NCBI GenBank assembly: GCA_011316235.1
Contig: QQBE01000017.1
Location: forward strand, 62,001-126,000
Direction: 5' to 3'
Source of the DNA: Mycothermus thermophilus
Taxonomy: Eukaryota > Ascomycota > Sordariomycetes > Sordariales > Chaetomiaceae
Length of the DNA stretch: 64,000 bases
Notes under the pieces: model-generated
What the model was told of the DNA's origin: nothing
The model's database searches: none
The model's input: only the letters and a program-made list of their open reading frames with translations
Position numbers and translations under genes: made by a program
Shown here: positions 43,798-53,307 of the stretch, one piece after another
Layout of the letters: each line of letters opens with the position of its first letter
Position numbering within the stretch: position 1 is the first letter of the stretch

Positions 43798-44622
43798 GGA
43801 TTGATATCGTTTAGAAACGGTGCGTGGAAGTAGGTACAGTCGACCTCCTTTGAGAAATCAAAGATTCGGTAACTCAAGATGACTTGAACATAATAATAGC
43901 GTTGACTGGCATCCCTGACGGAGTGCCTGAGGTGCCTAGTTCTGTGACGCGTTCGTGAGTTTTGTGCGAGGTGCTCGCTCATCCATGACTCTATGAATGA
44001 ATGACGACGGCTCAGAGATCAACAGATTCATTCCATGGGCGAGTGACAACACCAAATATCATGCTTAAGGTTATTGACTTGTGGTATGTTCGGAATACCA
44101 CTCATTTCTGGTAGCATCCATTGGTGGTGGATGGGCATTCACCGTCTCGCAGCCTCGCCTCAACAGCGTGGCGAAGTGTATTCTTCCGGGCCCGGCTGTT
44201 CGGTGATTGCTTCATCAAGTGACCTGATGACCCAGTCGAGGGGGCAATTCTATAAACACGTAACATATTCGGTCATTCATGAGCATCTTTAAACCCGGAT
44301 GGCAGCTTCGCGAATCTCTTGTGGTTTGACTTGTTTTGATCGAGATGTGGACACCATCAATAAGCCCCCACCTGATCTTGCCCCACACCAGGTGCCTGGG
44401 GCTGAAGGTCATTACCCTGCAGCCTTGGGATGGATAGGTTGTACTGTACAGTACATACTGTACTGTACGTTTGCGCATCTACGATCCACTCCAGATTCCT
44501 TCCCACCGCTTTTCTGTCCGCTGCCCTTCCTGAGAACCACATCAAGAGCATTGTTGATTGTGGAGAGCCAGGAGTCCCTCGTAGGTACGCATGGCCAGTC
44601 TTCGCCTTGGAGCACATTAGAG
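43798..44622. other. Intergenic region between the long F-box-like copies
   Basis: Contains the upstream sequence of copy 2, including a perfect 14-bp palindrome at 44441-44454 and a cluster of TACTGTAC words. The ORF from 44299 runs into copy 2 in frame, but I take it as leader. Confidence 0.55.
44441..44468. promoter_or_regulatory. TACTGTAC palindrome cluster
   Basis: GTACTGTACAGTAC is a perfect 14-bp palindrome, followed within two bases by overlapping TACTGTAC copies. It lies about 155-180 bp upstream of the start codon at 44623. Could be a regulator-binding site or a hairpin in the 5' leader; neither is shown. Confidence 0.4.
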
Positions 44623-46731
44623 ATGGACGCTTCTCCTCCCCCCTCCCACTTTGAAAGCCTTCCTCCTGAGGTTCTCCAGGGAATTTGCCACTACCTTTCT
44701 CCCCGCAGTTTGTGCAGTCTGTCCCTGGTGAATCGACTTTTCTGCAGAGTCACGGCCGCATACCGGTTCTCCCACATCCGGTTTGACATAGCCTTCAAGG
44801 AGTGTCTGGAAGAGGACATCGAAGAATTGACCGCTATTCTCGGCCGTGGTGACGAGGACCGGTTTCGGCATGTGCGGCGAGTCTCCATTACTGGCGTCAT
44901 GCTTGAAGCCATGGAATCCGACGAAGATTACTCGGAGATCATCCCCAAGCTCTGGGCCAAGGACCCGGACGACGAAACCGACGATCTGACAGAAGCGCTC
45001 GAGCGCTTCTGTTCCGGTCAAAAGCTGGATGGTTACAGGGAAGTCCAGAACGATGCCTGGATGCCGCTCGCTGAGTTTCTTTCTCGACTTCCCGGCTTGA
45101 CTGATCTGGTTTACACCTGCGTAAACGAGATCCCTGGGTGTATACTCCAGGCCATGCACCAGCACCATCCACATTGCCGTTTGCACGTATCAGCGTTTGA
45201 CCTGCGCGCCGGTCTCAAACTCGATCCCGAAAGCGGACCTGCCAGCATCGCTGAAGACGATGTCAATCTCCTGACATCTCCATGTCTCTACGCCATCAAC
45301 TTAGGCGTGCAGTTCGCTGGCTATACTGAAGATGCCGTCTTGGAACTGCTCAAGGCTGGCCGGGGTTCACAACTGAAGCATATCCATATTCACAACGACT
45401 CGTTGGATGACCAGCACAACAACCCTTGGCCGGCCTTCTTCAAAACCCAGGGCCAAGCCACCTCAGGCCCATCGCAACAGCAGCCAACGTCGTCGTCGGT
45501 ACCAGCGACTCCGCGGAAGGTTCAGTTGAAAACGCTCACAATCGATCCCATGTTCTACCCCCCTCGCCGACTCAAAACTTGGATGGCCCATGTCGACTTT
45601 TCTGCTCTTCGACGCTTCGAATACCATGGCAGTGTTGACGAGGTGCTGATGAACACGCTAATTGCTTTCGCTTTGAACGTTCCAACCGACGTCGTCCCAA
45701 CGCTCTCTGCTAGCAACATCAACGACCTAGCCACACGTGAAGTGTCTAACGGAGGATTCCGGGCTCTGCGCTCGTTTGGATTGACTCTTCATCCCCAGGC
45801 CGACCCCAACCATCTCCATGAGAGGTTCGATAAATTACTTGCGACGCTGCTTACCGTGTTGCCTCCCCTGCACCATCTCTCCCTGGAGGGCGTTTTTGGG
45901 CCCTGTGCTTGGGAAACGACGCTCTCCCGGCACGGTCCCACGCTCCGCAAACTTCACCTTCCAACTGGCTCCATGCGCCACTGGGTCGATGCCGACAAGA
46001 TTCTCGCCATTGCGCGTGACTGCCCACACCTCGAAGACGCACGTCTGAGCATCCAGCGTTTCCGTGGCCGCCCCAAGGAAGTGGCGACATACCGGGCCAT
46101 CGCTCACATCCGCAAGCTACGCCGCCTTAAAATCGTTTTTAACTGTTTGGCCGAGTACAAGGAGCACTTGATCAGACCTCTGCGTCCCTATAGCCGTGGA
46201 CCGAACGGCTCGGAGCTGAATTCGGCCGCCGTCAAAACAATCTGCAGAACACTCAAGAACTTTGCTGTGGACGCCGATCTCGCAAAGGCCATTTGGGACG
46301 TCATCACAACGGAATGGGCAAAAGTGTTCAAGGACCAGGGAAACTCATCGCTGAAAAGGCTTTTGGTCTATCCCCACGTGCCGTGGTCGGGTTGGCCGGG
46401 ATGGGGAGGGTATGGCGAACTGGGAAACTGGGCTGAGTGGGTGGGCAGACGTTGGGTGTGCACAAGATTCAACGACGAATGGCTTGATTACGATTATTTG
46501 AAGACTGTGAGGGCTGAGTGTGTGCTGTCCAAGTTGCAGAAAGCCATGGCAGATGGGGTTCTGGTGGAGGAGTGGCATGATCCCGACATGGAGTGGGATC
46601 CGGAAGATTTGGAACAGATCTTTGATATCAATGGAAAGAGCGTGTGGAGCAAGGTCTGGCCATCGAAAGGAGGCGACTGGCGGGATGAATGGCATAGCTT
46701 CCCCCTTGATACAACGATACAAAGTGTGTGA
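44623..46731 (+). CDS. F-box-like protein, long family copy 2
   Basis: Intronless gene of 702 residues from the ATG at 44623. It opens MDASPPPSHFESLPPEVLQG with LSPRSLCSLSLVNRLFCRVTAAYRFSHIRF, the same F-box-like start as copy 1. Shared blocks with copy 1 run to the C-terminus: LPGLTDLVYTCVNEIPGCIL, CRLHVSAFDLR, RRFEYHGSVDEVLMN and WSKVWPSKGGDWRDEWHSFP. Extra sequence occurs just before that last block (about residues 630-660). The likely role is as a substrate receptor for an SCF ligase, judged from the F-box only. The pair probably arose by tandem duplication. An in-frame Met at 44299 adds 108 residues absent from copy 1. Confidence 0.83.
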   Translation: MDASPPPSHFESLPPEVLQGICHYLSPRSLCSLSLVNRLFCRVTAAYRFSHIRFDIAFKECLEEDIEELTAILGRGDEDRFRHVRRVSITGVMLEAMESDEDYSEIIPKLWAKDPDDETDDLTEALERFCSGQKLDGYREVQNDAWMPLAEFLSRLPGLTDLVYTCVNEIPGCILQAMHQHHPHCRLHVSAFDLRAGLKLDPESGPASIAEDDVNLLTSPCLYAINLGVQFAGYTEDAVLELLKAGRGSQLKHIHIHNDSLDDQHNNPWPAFFKTQGQATSGPSQQQPTSSSVPATPRKVQLKTLTIDPMFYPPRRLKTWMAHVDFSALRRFEYHGSVDEVLMNTLIAFALNVPTDVVPTLSASNINDLATREVSNGGFRALRSFGLTLHPQADPNHLHERFDKLLATLLTVLPPLHHLSLEGVFGPCAWETTLSRHGPTLRKLHLPTGSMRHWVDADKILAIARDCPHLEDARLSIQRFRGRPKEVATYRAIAHIRKLRRLKIVFNCLAEYKEHLIRPLRPYSRGPNGSELNSAAVKTICRTLKNFAVDADLAKAIWDVITTEWAKVFKDQGNSSLKRLLVYPHVPWSGWPGWGGYGELGNWAEWVGRRWVCTRFNDEWLDYDYLKTVRAECVLSKLQKAMADGVLVEEWHDPDMEWDPEDLEQIFDINGKSVWSKVWPSKGGDWRDEWHSFPLDTTIQSV

Positions 46732-47104
46732 TTGTATCATGGCGGGTGAGATAACTGAGACCTGAAGATTGCCCTTGGGGGGAGGGGGCGCTAACAGTAT
46801 TTCTGATTTCTTGGCATACTTATATGTGACCTGTTCGCGAGACATAGGCGAGTGGTTAGTATGGGCTTAAACTCGTTAATAACACTGTCCAGGGATGATG
46901 TGAGCCGCATTCTGACATCATCCAGCCACCTTGAAGATCATGTCGTCATGATACTCCATCAGAGCGAAGATCCCTTTGCCAATGTTTATTTAATGCCGGT
47001 TGGTTGAGCAGCTGAAGGCGCATTTTAATGTCCTCATTCCTTACCGTTTTCACTCTTACATTAATCGATCCATCCCATCAACCATTTACGCGCAGTTGAC
47101 CAAA
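46732..47104. other. Intergenic region
   Basis: Includes a CCCTTGGGGGGAGGGGGCG stretch just after the F-box-like gene (about 46772-46790) and the promoter of the small Gly-rich repeat gene. No further gene seen. Confidence 0.5.
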
Positions 47105-47496
47105 ATGACATCCCAAGCTGGAGGTCAAGATATCCATGGTGGCGCCCGGTCCAACACAGGTATGGCTGGCTCGGTGCAAACCCCCGCCAACAAGAACGTT
47201 GGAAAGGACAAGCCAGGCCTATTTGATGAACAGGGTGCGATTGGAAAACATTTTACTCGTGAGTCCCGCCCCGATTTTACGCTCTTATTCTCGGTCTCCA
47301 TCAGGAGGAGGCGGGAGCAGCTCAGTCAACTTACAAATGGACAAACACAGCCGAGGGAGCCATTGGAGGAACAGCTCAGAAAGTCGGCGGACCATTGGAC
47401 AAGGAGGGGGCAATTGGCAAACAGTTCACTACCGAGGGGAGCATTGGAGGGAAGGTGCAAGAGATGATGGGTGGGACACAGAAGAAGTCAAACTGA
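47105..47496 (+). CDS. Small hydrophilic Gly-rich repeat protein
   Basis: Two exons, 47105-47258 and 47321-47496, give 109 residues; the 62-nt intron has donor GTGAGT and acceptor GAGCAG. The product is hydrophilic and low in bulky residues. It carries repeats of the pattern EGAIGK/GG: GAIGKHFT, EGAIGGTAQKVGGPLDKEG, GAIGKQFTTEGSIGGKVQE. Such repeated, disordered, Gly-rich small proteins in ascomycetes are often stress- or sporulation-associated; that is an inference from type, not from a recognised match. The alternative frame through exon 2 lacks the repeats. The acceptor could also be GGGAG two codons earlier, which changes one residue. Confidence 0.68.
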
Positions 47497-48189
47497 GCTC
47501 CGAATGAACGTGTAGTTGTATGATAATTCGGTACCTGGACCTATTGGACTCCTAGATATCGCCCTCACTCAGTCCCTGTGGTCGAGTCCAGGGCACGCCT
47601 TCACTTGTAGCACGATCCTACAATGCAGTGATCAACGCCTACGGAAGGCCGCATCGCACCTTTTTCCCCCTCCGACTTAATCTCTCTTTGTTCATGTTTT
47701 TGCCTTTTTTTTTTTTTTTCTCTCTATTTTTTCCTTCCATTTGTTATATGGTTGGAAGGTCTGTGTTGGAAGTTCCGATGGACATGACGAACGCTTTACT
47801 TGCAATCATTGCCCTACGGTTCTCCGTATTACTACAGTCGGCTCGGGGCTGGGATTGCGTCGAAAACTGTTGGTGAACACTGCCTCGTCAACGTTTGTTT
47901 CACTTGAATAAAGGCCTACGAGCTTAGTCTTAACCAAATTCATTGTATGTTTAGCTTCTTTCAAAGGTGCTCCAGGAATGAAAATCCACGTTCATGCCGG
48001 AACCGGACGGGCCATCCCAAAACAAAGCAAACATATCCCCATTATAATCAACAATGAATCGTTATCCAACACCAATCGAGACGCCCAGTGAGAAGGGAGA
48101 CATATTTCTCATGTCATCTCATCGATCGTTACAACATTAGACCGCGGCACTCAGACATTATTACACCACATTGGCAGAACGTCACCAAA
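47497..48189. other. Intergenic region with poly-T tract
   Basis: Separates the small repeat protein and the pseudokinase gene. A long T-rich tract lies at about 47697-47740. No RNA gene was recognised around it. Confidence 0.5.
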
Positions 48190-51100
48190 ATGTCTGGGAC
48201 AGGTCCGGCGCCCGGAGGGCCGTCTCACAACAACAACGCTCCGCCTGACTCCCGGTTTACTGGGACACCAGCCAACTTCCGTGCACTCCATGTTGAACTC
48301 CTGACTCCAGTCCTTCGCGATCCAGATGACAGAAACTCGACATCCCATCAATGGCTCGACAACCACCCAAACGGCTTCTTGTTAATGCGCAACGTCAAAC
48401 GCTGGGCTAAAATGGGCGAAACGATGTTGCTCCATCCTCTCGACGGTACAGAGGAAATGGTTGTCGTCAAGTATATCCGGCAGAGACAGCAACGTAGCAG
48501 CAACATCATCTATCCCGCGTCAATCAGGTTCTCGACGCTGGAGAGAGATAGATATGCCGAGGTGAGGCTTCCAGAGGAGCACTTCGCTAAACTATATGCA
48601 TATGCGTTCCCGACCGAGAAACTCCCCCAGCCGGCATTGACCACATCGAGGACGGATACATATGCTCTTTACTACCAATATTACAATGGTGGGAGTCTAC
48701 GAAGCTTGCTTGAGATGTACGGGGACCCGGAGATTGGAGCCCCTGTGCCGGAGCCTTTCATCTGGCATGTGGCTGAGCAATTATCGCGCGCAGTCTTATA
48801 CCTCCAGCGCGGAATACAGCCTGGGGAATTAGACGAGTGGCTTGACGAGGTCGTTGCTCAAAGGAGAGGTGATAAAAGCTCTAACAAGAATGCGGACAAC
48901 AATCCTGAGGAGATCGACGACGATCTGATTGGCGATCTAACTCCACCAGATACATGGCAGCCCATCGTGCATCGAAGCATCACCCCGAAAAATATCCTTC
49001 TCCATTTCGATGACCCCAACGCAAATATTTGGGCTCCTTGGTTCCCTAAAATCGTGCTCAAAGGCCTGGAATCCGCCATTCAGCTTCTGCCGAGAGAAGA
49101 AGGAGACGAAGTGCTCCACGTCGTCAACGAAGTCCCACCCGAAGCATGGCTGGATTCATGCGCGATTGGCAAGATCCTTCGGCGGCTGGCCATCAACCAC
49201 AGTAACAACATCTACGAAAGCTCGCGCGGTCAGGTAGTCGGGGAATGGCATGGCCCGATCAAGACATGGCACCCGGCAACTCTCGTTGAAGAAGGGACAT
49301 TTTCCAACACCGCTGAGGCCGCATACTCGAGTGAACTGATCGGGCTATTGGAGCAATTTGAAGTGGTTATCGACCGCAGCCTGACGGAGAACAACCCACC
49401 CAGGCAAGAGAGAGCATTTCCAACGACGCCGCCCCATGAGTTCCTGCTCAAGCAGGTCTTGCCCCTGGCAAGGCAAAAGATCGATGAGTTCAAAAACGGC
49501 AATATGCCTAGGGGGGAATCGACGCACTCCTGGGCTAGGGTGTCTTGGGTCCAGCCCGATCCACAGTTTGAATTCATGCCGTACTCCCCGATTGAAAAGC
49601 GGGAGGACCTGGCGTGGAAAGAGGTACTGCAGGAACTAAAAGCAGGTGATGGAAAGGAAAAGATGGCACTTTGGAGACGAGATAACCTGGTGAATGTGCC
49701 AGGGAGGTGGAAAATGGTGTGGTATGAGTACGGGGATGGGACCTATGTAGATGACATCGGTAATGGAGCCGACAATGGGCCAGACGATGATACGTGGGAC
49801 TTTAATGATTACACGCCCGATGACTGCTTCGTCGCAGACTTCTTTGGCTCTGACGAGGAGGAGCAAGACGACGATGACGACGACGACGACGACGACGACG
49901 ACGGGGACGGGGACGGGAACGAAGACGACAACGACAAGGACAACAACAACGAGGATAAGCGGAAGAATAAGAGACAAAAGAAAGGGAAAGATAAAGAAAA
50001 GGAGAAACAGGATGACCAGCCGTTGCCACCAGGCTTACAACAGCCACAGCCAGAGGAACAACAGGAGCATGAAGGTTTACAATACCCACAAACACAGGAG
50101 CAACAGAAACATGAGGGATTACAGCGGCCAGAGCCAGAAGAGCAACAGGAGCATGAGGGTTTACAACACCCACAAACACAGGAGCAACAGAAACATGAGG
50201 GATTACAGCGGCCAGAGCCAGAAGAGCAACAGGAGCATGAGGGACTAGCGGCGCCACAACTTGCAGAGGATCATGAAGGGTTACGTGCGCCAGATCACGA
50301 CCAAGGGGCCGAGCGTCAGGAGCAACAACCCCAAGGGGAGCAGGGGGAGGAACAGCAGCTGCAGGAGCAACAGCAAGAACTGATATTAGATGAGGAAATA
50401 CAGAAACTGTTGGCGGAACTGCGACGGGAGCTACAACACGAACAGGCGCAGATGCAGGAAGGAGGAGAAGCAGAAGAAGGGGGGAAAGAGCAGGAGGATG
50501 AAGCGTCGGCACGACATCAAAAGCAACTTATTGCGGAGTTGCTACAGCTGCTCCAGCGTGAAGGGCTACAGTTACCACAGTCTCAAGGGCTAGAGCCTCC
50601 AGTGTCGGAAGGCTTACGTGCACCAGAGTCGTCACAGGGATTAATAAAGCCCGGGCAGTCACCAGAGGTACAGGAGGACATGGAGACGATGCTGCAGGGA
50701 CTGGGGGTGCTACTGGAGCTCATGAGGCAGCGCAGAGATAAAATAGTTCCACAGAAGTTACAGAAGATGAAGCTGAGAGAGCTGCAGAGGGTAGTAAATA
50801 TGATATCGGAGCGAAACAGGACGGCGGGGGAGGAAGAGGAGCAGGAAGAGGGGGACGAACCATCAGACGCGCAACAGGCCACAGGGAACATTCTCAAGCG
50901 GATATTCACCGGATTAAAGAATCGGCGAAAGCGACAAGCATTCCAGGAGTTACTACAAGGGTTATTGGAGAGGGAACAGGAGGAACAGGAAGCAGAACAG
51001 GAAAAGGAGGCAGAACAAGAAAAGGATGGAACAGGCGAAACTCCCGGATTGACTGCTGTGACGGAAGAACACGGTGAGGGTCTAACAGCCAGCATGGCTG

Positions 51101-51993
51101 TTACGAGGAGCCAGACCCTGGCCAGCCGACTACAGAAGCGTCCAGCAGAGGACCTCCAACCATCCCGCCCAAGCAAGGTTCCGAAGAAGCAACCCGCCAA
51201 AGCCGCAAGCAAAGTTCCGAAAAGGCAACCTGCCAGATGTGCAAAGCCCCAGCCCGAAGCCAAACCGTCCAAGGCCAGCATCAATCCCGTGAAACCGACC
51301 CCCAAGAGGAAAAACGCCCCAACCAAGGCCAAAGTCACAGCGAAGAAGCCGCGGGCGGCCAAGGCCCCGAGCCGCAAGCAACCGCAAAAAGAGGCGGCGT
51401 ACGGGTCTAGCGAGGACTGGATTTCTGACGACGCCTCATCAGGATGGTTAAGCGTAGAGTACAACGACGAGGGGTCGACTGAGAGTTCCAGCTCTTCCCC
51501 TACCAGCGGCAGCACGAGCAGCGGAACGGACAGCATACCTCGCTACATCCCATTCAACCCGTCCGGAGGTTCGTCAAACGTGACTCAGGGCCCTCTAACG
51601 CGCCTACACAAACAAGTCAGGCAGCGGTCATCGAAAGCTAAGCGACCGGCCACATCACACAACGCCGACTCCACCCGCGGGACAGCGGCAGCATATCCTG
51701 GCGACGAGCTGCGGTTACGGAACGACCCAGCATTGATCCAATATCAATCTATCAAGCGGGATGCGCTCCCGTTGCGAGTCCGGAGGGGTTTGTGGTCTAA
51801 CTTGGATGTGGACACTGACATTACGCCCAGCGCGAGTGAAGGGGAGTGGGAGGTGATGTTGGAGCCAAATTCTGCTGAGGGAGATGAATCGAGTACGTCC
51901 ACTGGAGAGTTGAGTTACAGTGATTCCGGTGAGGAGGAAGAGGAAGAAGACAGTTTCGAATCTTCGTCGGAGGATCGTTCTTATTCTGTGTGA
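48190..51993 (+). CDS. Large pseudokinase with acidic, Gln/Glu-repeat and basic tail regions
   Basis: Intronless gene of 1267 residues from the ATG at 48190. Residues about 60-440 look like a divergent protein-kinase fold. VVVKYIRQ offers the ATP-binding Lys (K94), but the catalytic loop reads HRSITPKN (H261-N268), with Ser for the catalytic Asp. The DFG position reads LKGLES, so Mg binding and phosphotransfer are probably lost. After a conserved domain ending near 545 come an Asp run (about 558-575), a Lys-rich linker and EGLQxP...EQQxHEGL repeats (about 615-690). Glu-rich coiled-coil-prone segments and a basic Lys/Pro/Ala region (about 985-1075, PKKQPAKAASKVPKRQP) follow, then an acidic Ser-rich C-terminus. 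Probably a scaffold or chromatin-associated factor; function unknown. Confidence 0.75.
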   Translation: MSGTGPAPGGPSHNNNAPPDSRFTGTPANFRALHVELLTPVLRDPDDRNSTSHQWLDNHPNGFLLMRNVKRWAKMGETMLLHPLDGTEEMVVVKYIRQRQQRSSNIIYPASIRFSTLERDRYAEVRLPEEHFAKLYAYAFPTEKLPQPALTTSRTDTYALYYQYYNGGSLRSLLEMYGDPEIGAPVPEPFIWHVAEQLSRAVLYLQRGIQPGELDEWLDEVVAQRRGDKSSNKNADNNPEEIDDDLIGDLTPPDTWQPIVHRSITPKNILLHFDDPNANIWAPWFPKIVLKGLESAIQLLPREEGDEVLHVVNEVPPEAWLDSCAIGKILRRLAINHSNNIYESSRGQVVGEWHGPIKTWHPATLVEEGTFSNTAEAAYSSELIGLLEQFEVVIDRSLTENNPPRQERAFPTTPPHEFLLKQVLPLARQKIDEFKNGNMPRGESTHSWARVSWVQPDPQFEFMPYSPIEKREDLAWKEVLQELKAGDGKEKMALWRRDNLVNVPGRWKMVWYEYGDGTYVDDIGNGADNGPDDDTWDFNDYTPDDCFVADFFGSDEEEQDDDDDDDDDDDDGDGDGNEDDNDKDNNNEDKRKNKRQKKGKDKEKEKQDDQPLPPGLQQPQPEEQQEHEGLQYPQTQEQQKHEGLQRPEPEEQQEHEGLQHPQTQEQQKHEGLQRPEPEEQQEHEGLAAPQLAEDHEGLRAPDHDQGAERQEQQPQGEQGEEQQLQEQQQELILDEEIQKLLAELRRELQHEQAQMQEGGEAEEGGKEQEDEASARHQKQLIAELLQLLQREGLQLPQSQGLEPPVSEGLRAPESSQGLIKPGQSPEVQEDMETMLQGLGVLLELMRQRRDKIVPQKLQKMKLRELQRVVNMISERNRTAGEEEEQEEGDEPSDAQQATGNILKRIFTGLKNRRKRQAFQELLQGLLEREQEEQEAEQEKEAEQEKDGTGETPGLTAVTEEHGEGLTASMAVTRSQTLASRLQKRPAEDLQPSRPSKVPKKQPAKAASKVPKRQPARCAKPQPEAKPSKASINPVKPTPKRKNAPTKAKVTAKKPRAAKAPSRKQPQKEAAYGSSEDWISDDASSGWLSVEYNDEGSTESSSSSPTSGSTSSGTDSIPRYIPFNPSGGSSNVTQGPLTRLHKQVRQRSSKAKRPATSHNADSTRGTAAAYPGDELRLRNDPALIQYQSIKRDALPLRVRRGLWSNLDVDTDITPSASEGEWEVMLEPNSAEGDESSTSTGELSYSDSGEEEEEEDSFESSSEDRSYSV
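50040..50252 (+). repeat. 84-bp coding tandem repeat (28 residues)
   Basis: Two copies starting at 50085 and 50169 match without difference for about 75 bp. Each encodes two 14-residue half-units built on EQQxHEGLQxP. A degenerate earlier half-unit starts near 50041. Near-identity means recent duplication. Confidence 0.9.
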
Positions 51994-52193
51994 GTGGGAA
52001 GGACGAAGCCATGTGTGAACACAGGTGCACGTGTATGTTGCCTTTGTAACATTGGATTTCTGATAGATGAGTTTGATGTCGTTGGGTATTCTGGACGTGT
52101 AAAAGTAGCATCTTGAGAATCTTCCATTGCTCTCAAGACTCAGTGAACTCCCCAAGCACATCGACCTTCACCACAGATTGCCATTCCAGCCCT

Positions 52194-53307
52194 CTACGCA
52201 TCCTTAATCTTCAACACCGCCTTGCCAAAGTTCTTGCCCTGGAAGATGCCCACCAATCCCTCCGCCGCATTGTCAATACCCTCCACGACATGCAGTTTGA
52301 CCTTGACACTGCCTTCCGCGATCCACTGAGACAGCTTCTCCTGGTGCTCCTGCGCATACTTATCCCAGAAGCCAGGGTCACTGACAATGAAGCCGCGGAA
52401 GGTGATGCGCTTGCTGACGATGAGGAAGATGTTCTTGATGCCATAACGCTCCTCCGGAGGAAGGTTGTATTGAGAAATCTGATCTCGCTGTTAGCATAAT
52501 GGTGTTCTCTGTTGACAGCGAGTAGAGTGGACATACCATGCCGCAGGCGACGATTCTGCCAAAATTGTTCATGGCATCCAGCGCCGCCTCAAGCTGCTCG
52601 CCTCCTACGTTCTCATAGTAAATGTCGATACCCTCCGGCGCCAGCCGCTGCAATGCCTCGCTGGGATTCTCTTTCCGGTAGTTGAACCCACCATCAAACC
52701 CGAGGTCCTTGATGATGAACTCCAACTTGTCATCGCTACCCACACTTCCAATGACCTTCAGACCCAACCTCTTCGCGACCTGACCAACAACCTGCCCGAC
52801 CGCACCAGCAGCGCTGCTGATGAAAATAGTCTCACCCTCTTTGGGCTGGCCGATCTCAAACAGCGAACTCCACGCCGTCAACCCAGGCATGCCAAGGGGG
52901 CCGATGAACAGGCCCAAGTCCTTCAGACCATGAGGGTTCTTCAACTTCCCGCGCAGAGTGGCCAGCTGCTCCTTGGTCACGGCGGCGTACTCCGCAGTCG
53001 GGAGCCTGCCCAGGATCAGGTCGCCCGGGGCGTAGTCGGGGGAATCGGACTTCAGGACGCGCGACACAGTGTCGTTGGTTACGGCCTCATTCAACGTGTA
53101 CGGCGGAGCGTAGGACTTGACGTCGGGGTCGCGCATGCGGCCGCGCTGGTAGGGGTCGAAAGAGGCCCAGAGAATCTCGACGGTGATACCGCCCGGCGGG
53201 GGAGGGGCGGAGGGGTCGAAGCCCCGGTCTTCGACGACGAGGTGTTCGCCGGGGACCGGGAGGTCGGTCGGGACCTTTTTGAAGATGAGGGTTTTGTTTT
53301 GGACCAT
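52194..53307 (-). CDS. Zinc-less MDR reductase (alkenal/2-alkenal reductase type)
   Basis: NAD(P)H-dependent oxidoreductase of the medium-chain family, close in layout to prostaglandin reductase and plant double-bond reductases that reduce alpha,beta-unsaturated aldehydes. Exons are 53307-52537 and 52478-52194, giving 351 residues; the 58-nt intron has a GTATGT donor and a GCTAAC branch point. Motifs are LVVEDRGFDP near the N-terminus, WASFDPYQRGRM, TAEYAAV, and the nucleotide-binding SSAAGAVGQVVGQVAKRLG (about 164-182). IDIYYENVGGEQLEAAL is typical of the group. No structural or catalytic zinc cysteines are present. The start at 53307 (context CACCATGG) is preferred to 53385, which adds 26 residues of leader. 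Confidence 0.9.

Noticed and set aside
47697..47740. T-rich tract as a Pol III terminator of an unseen RNA gene
   Set aside because: No A/B box or folded RNA was recognised upstream of it.
49802..50512. 236-codon antisense Pro/Val/Ala/Leu-rich ORF
   Set aside because: It is the complement of the Asp/Gln/Glu-rich repeats of the pseudokinase and has no independent support.
50583..51536. 317-codon antisense ORF in the pseudokinase gene
   Set aside because: It mirrors low-complexity Glu, Lys and Ser codons of the + strand; it is rich in Ser/Leu/Cys runs and has no motif.
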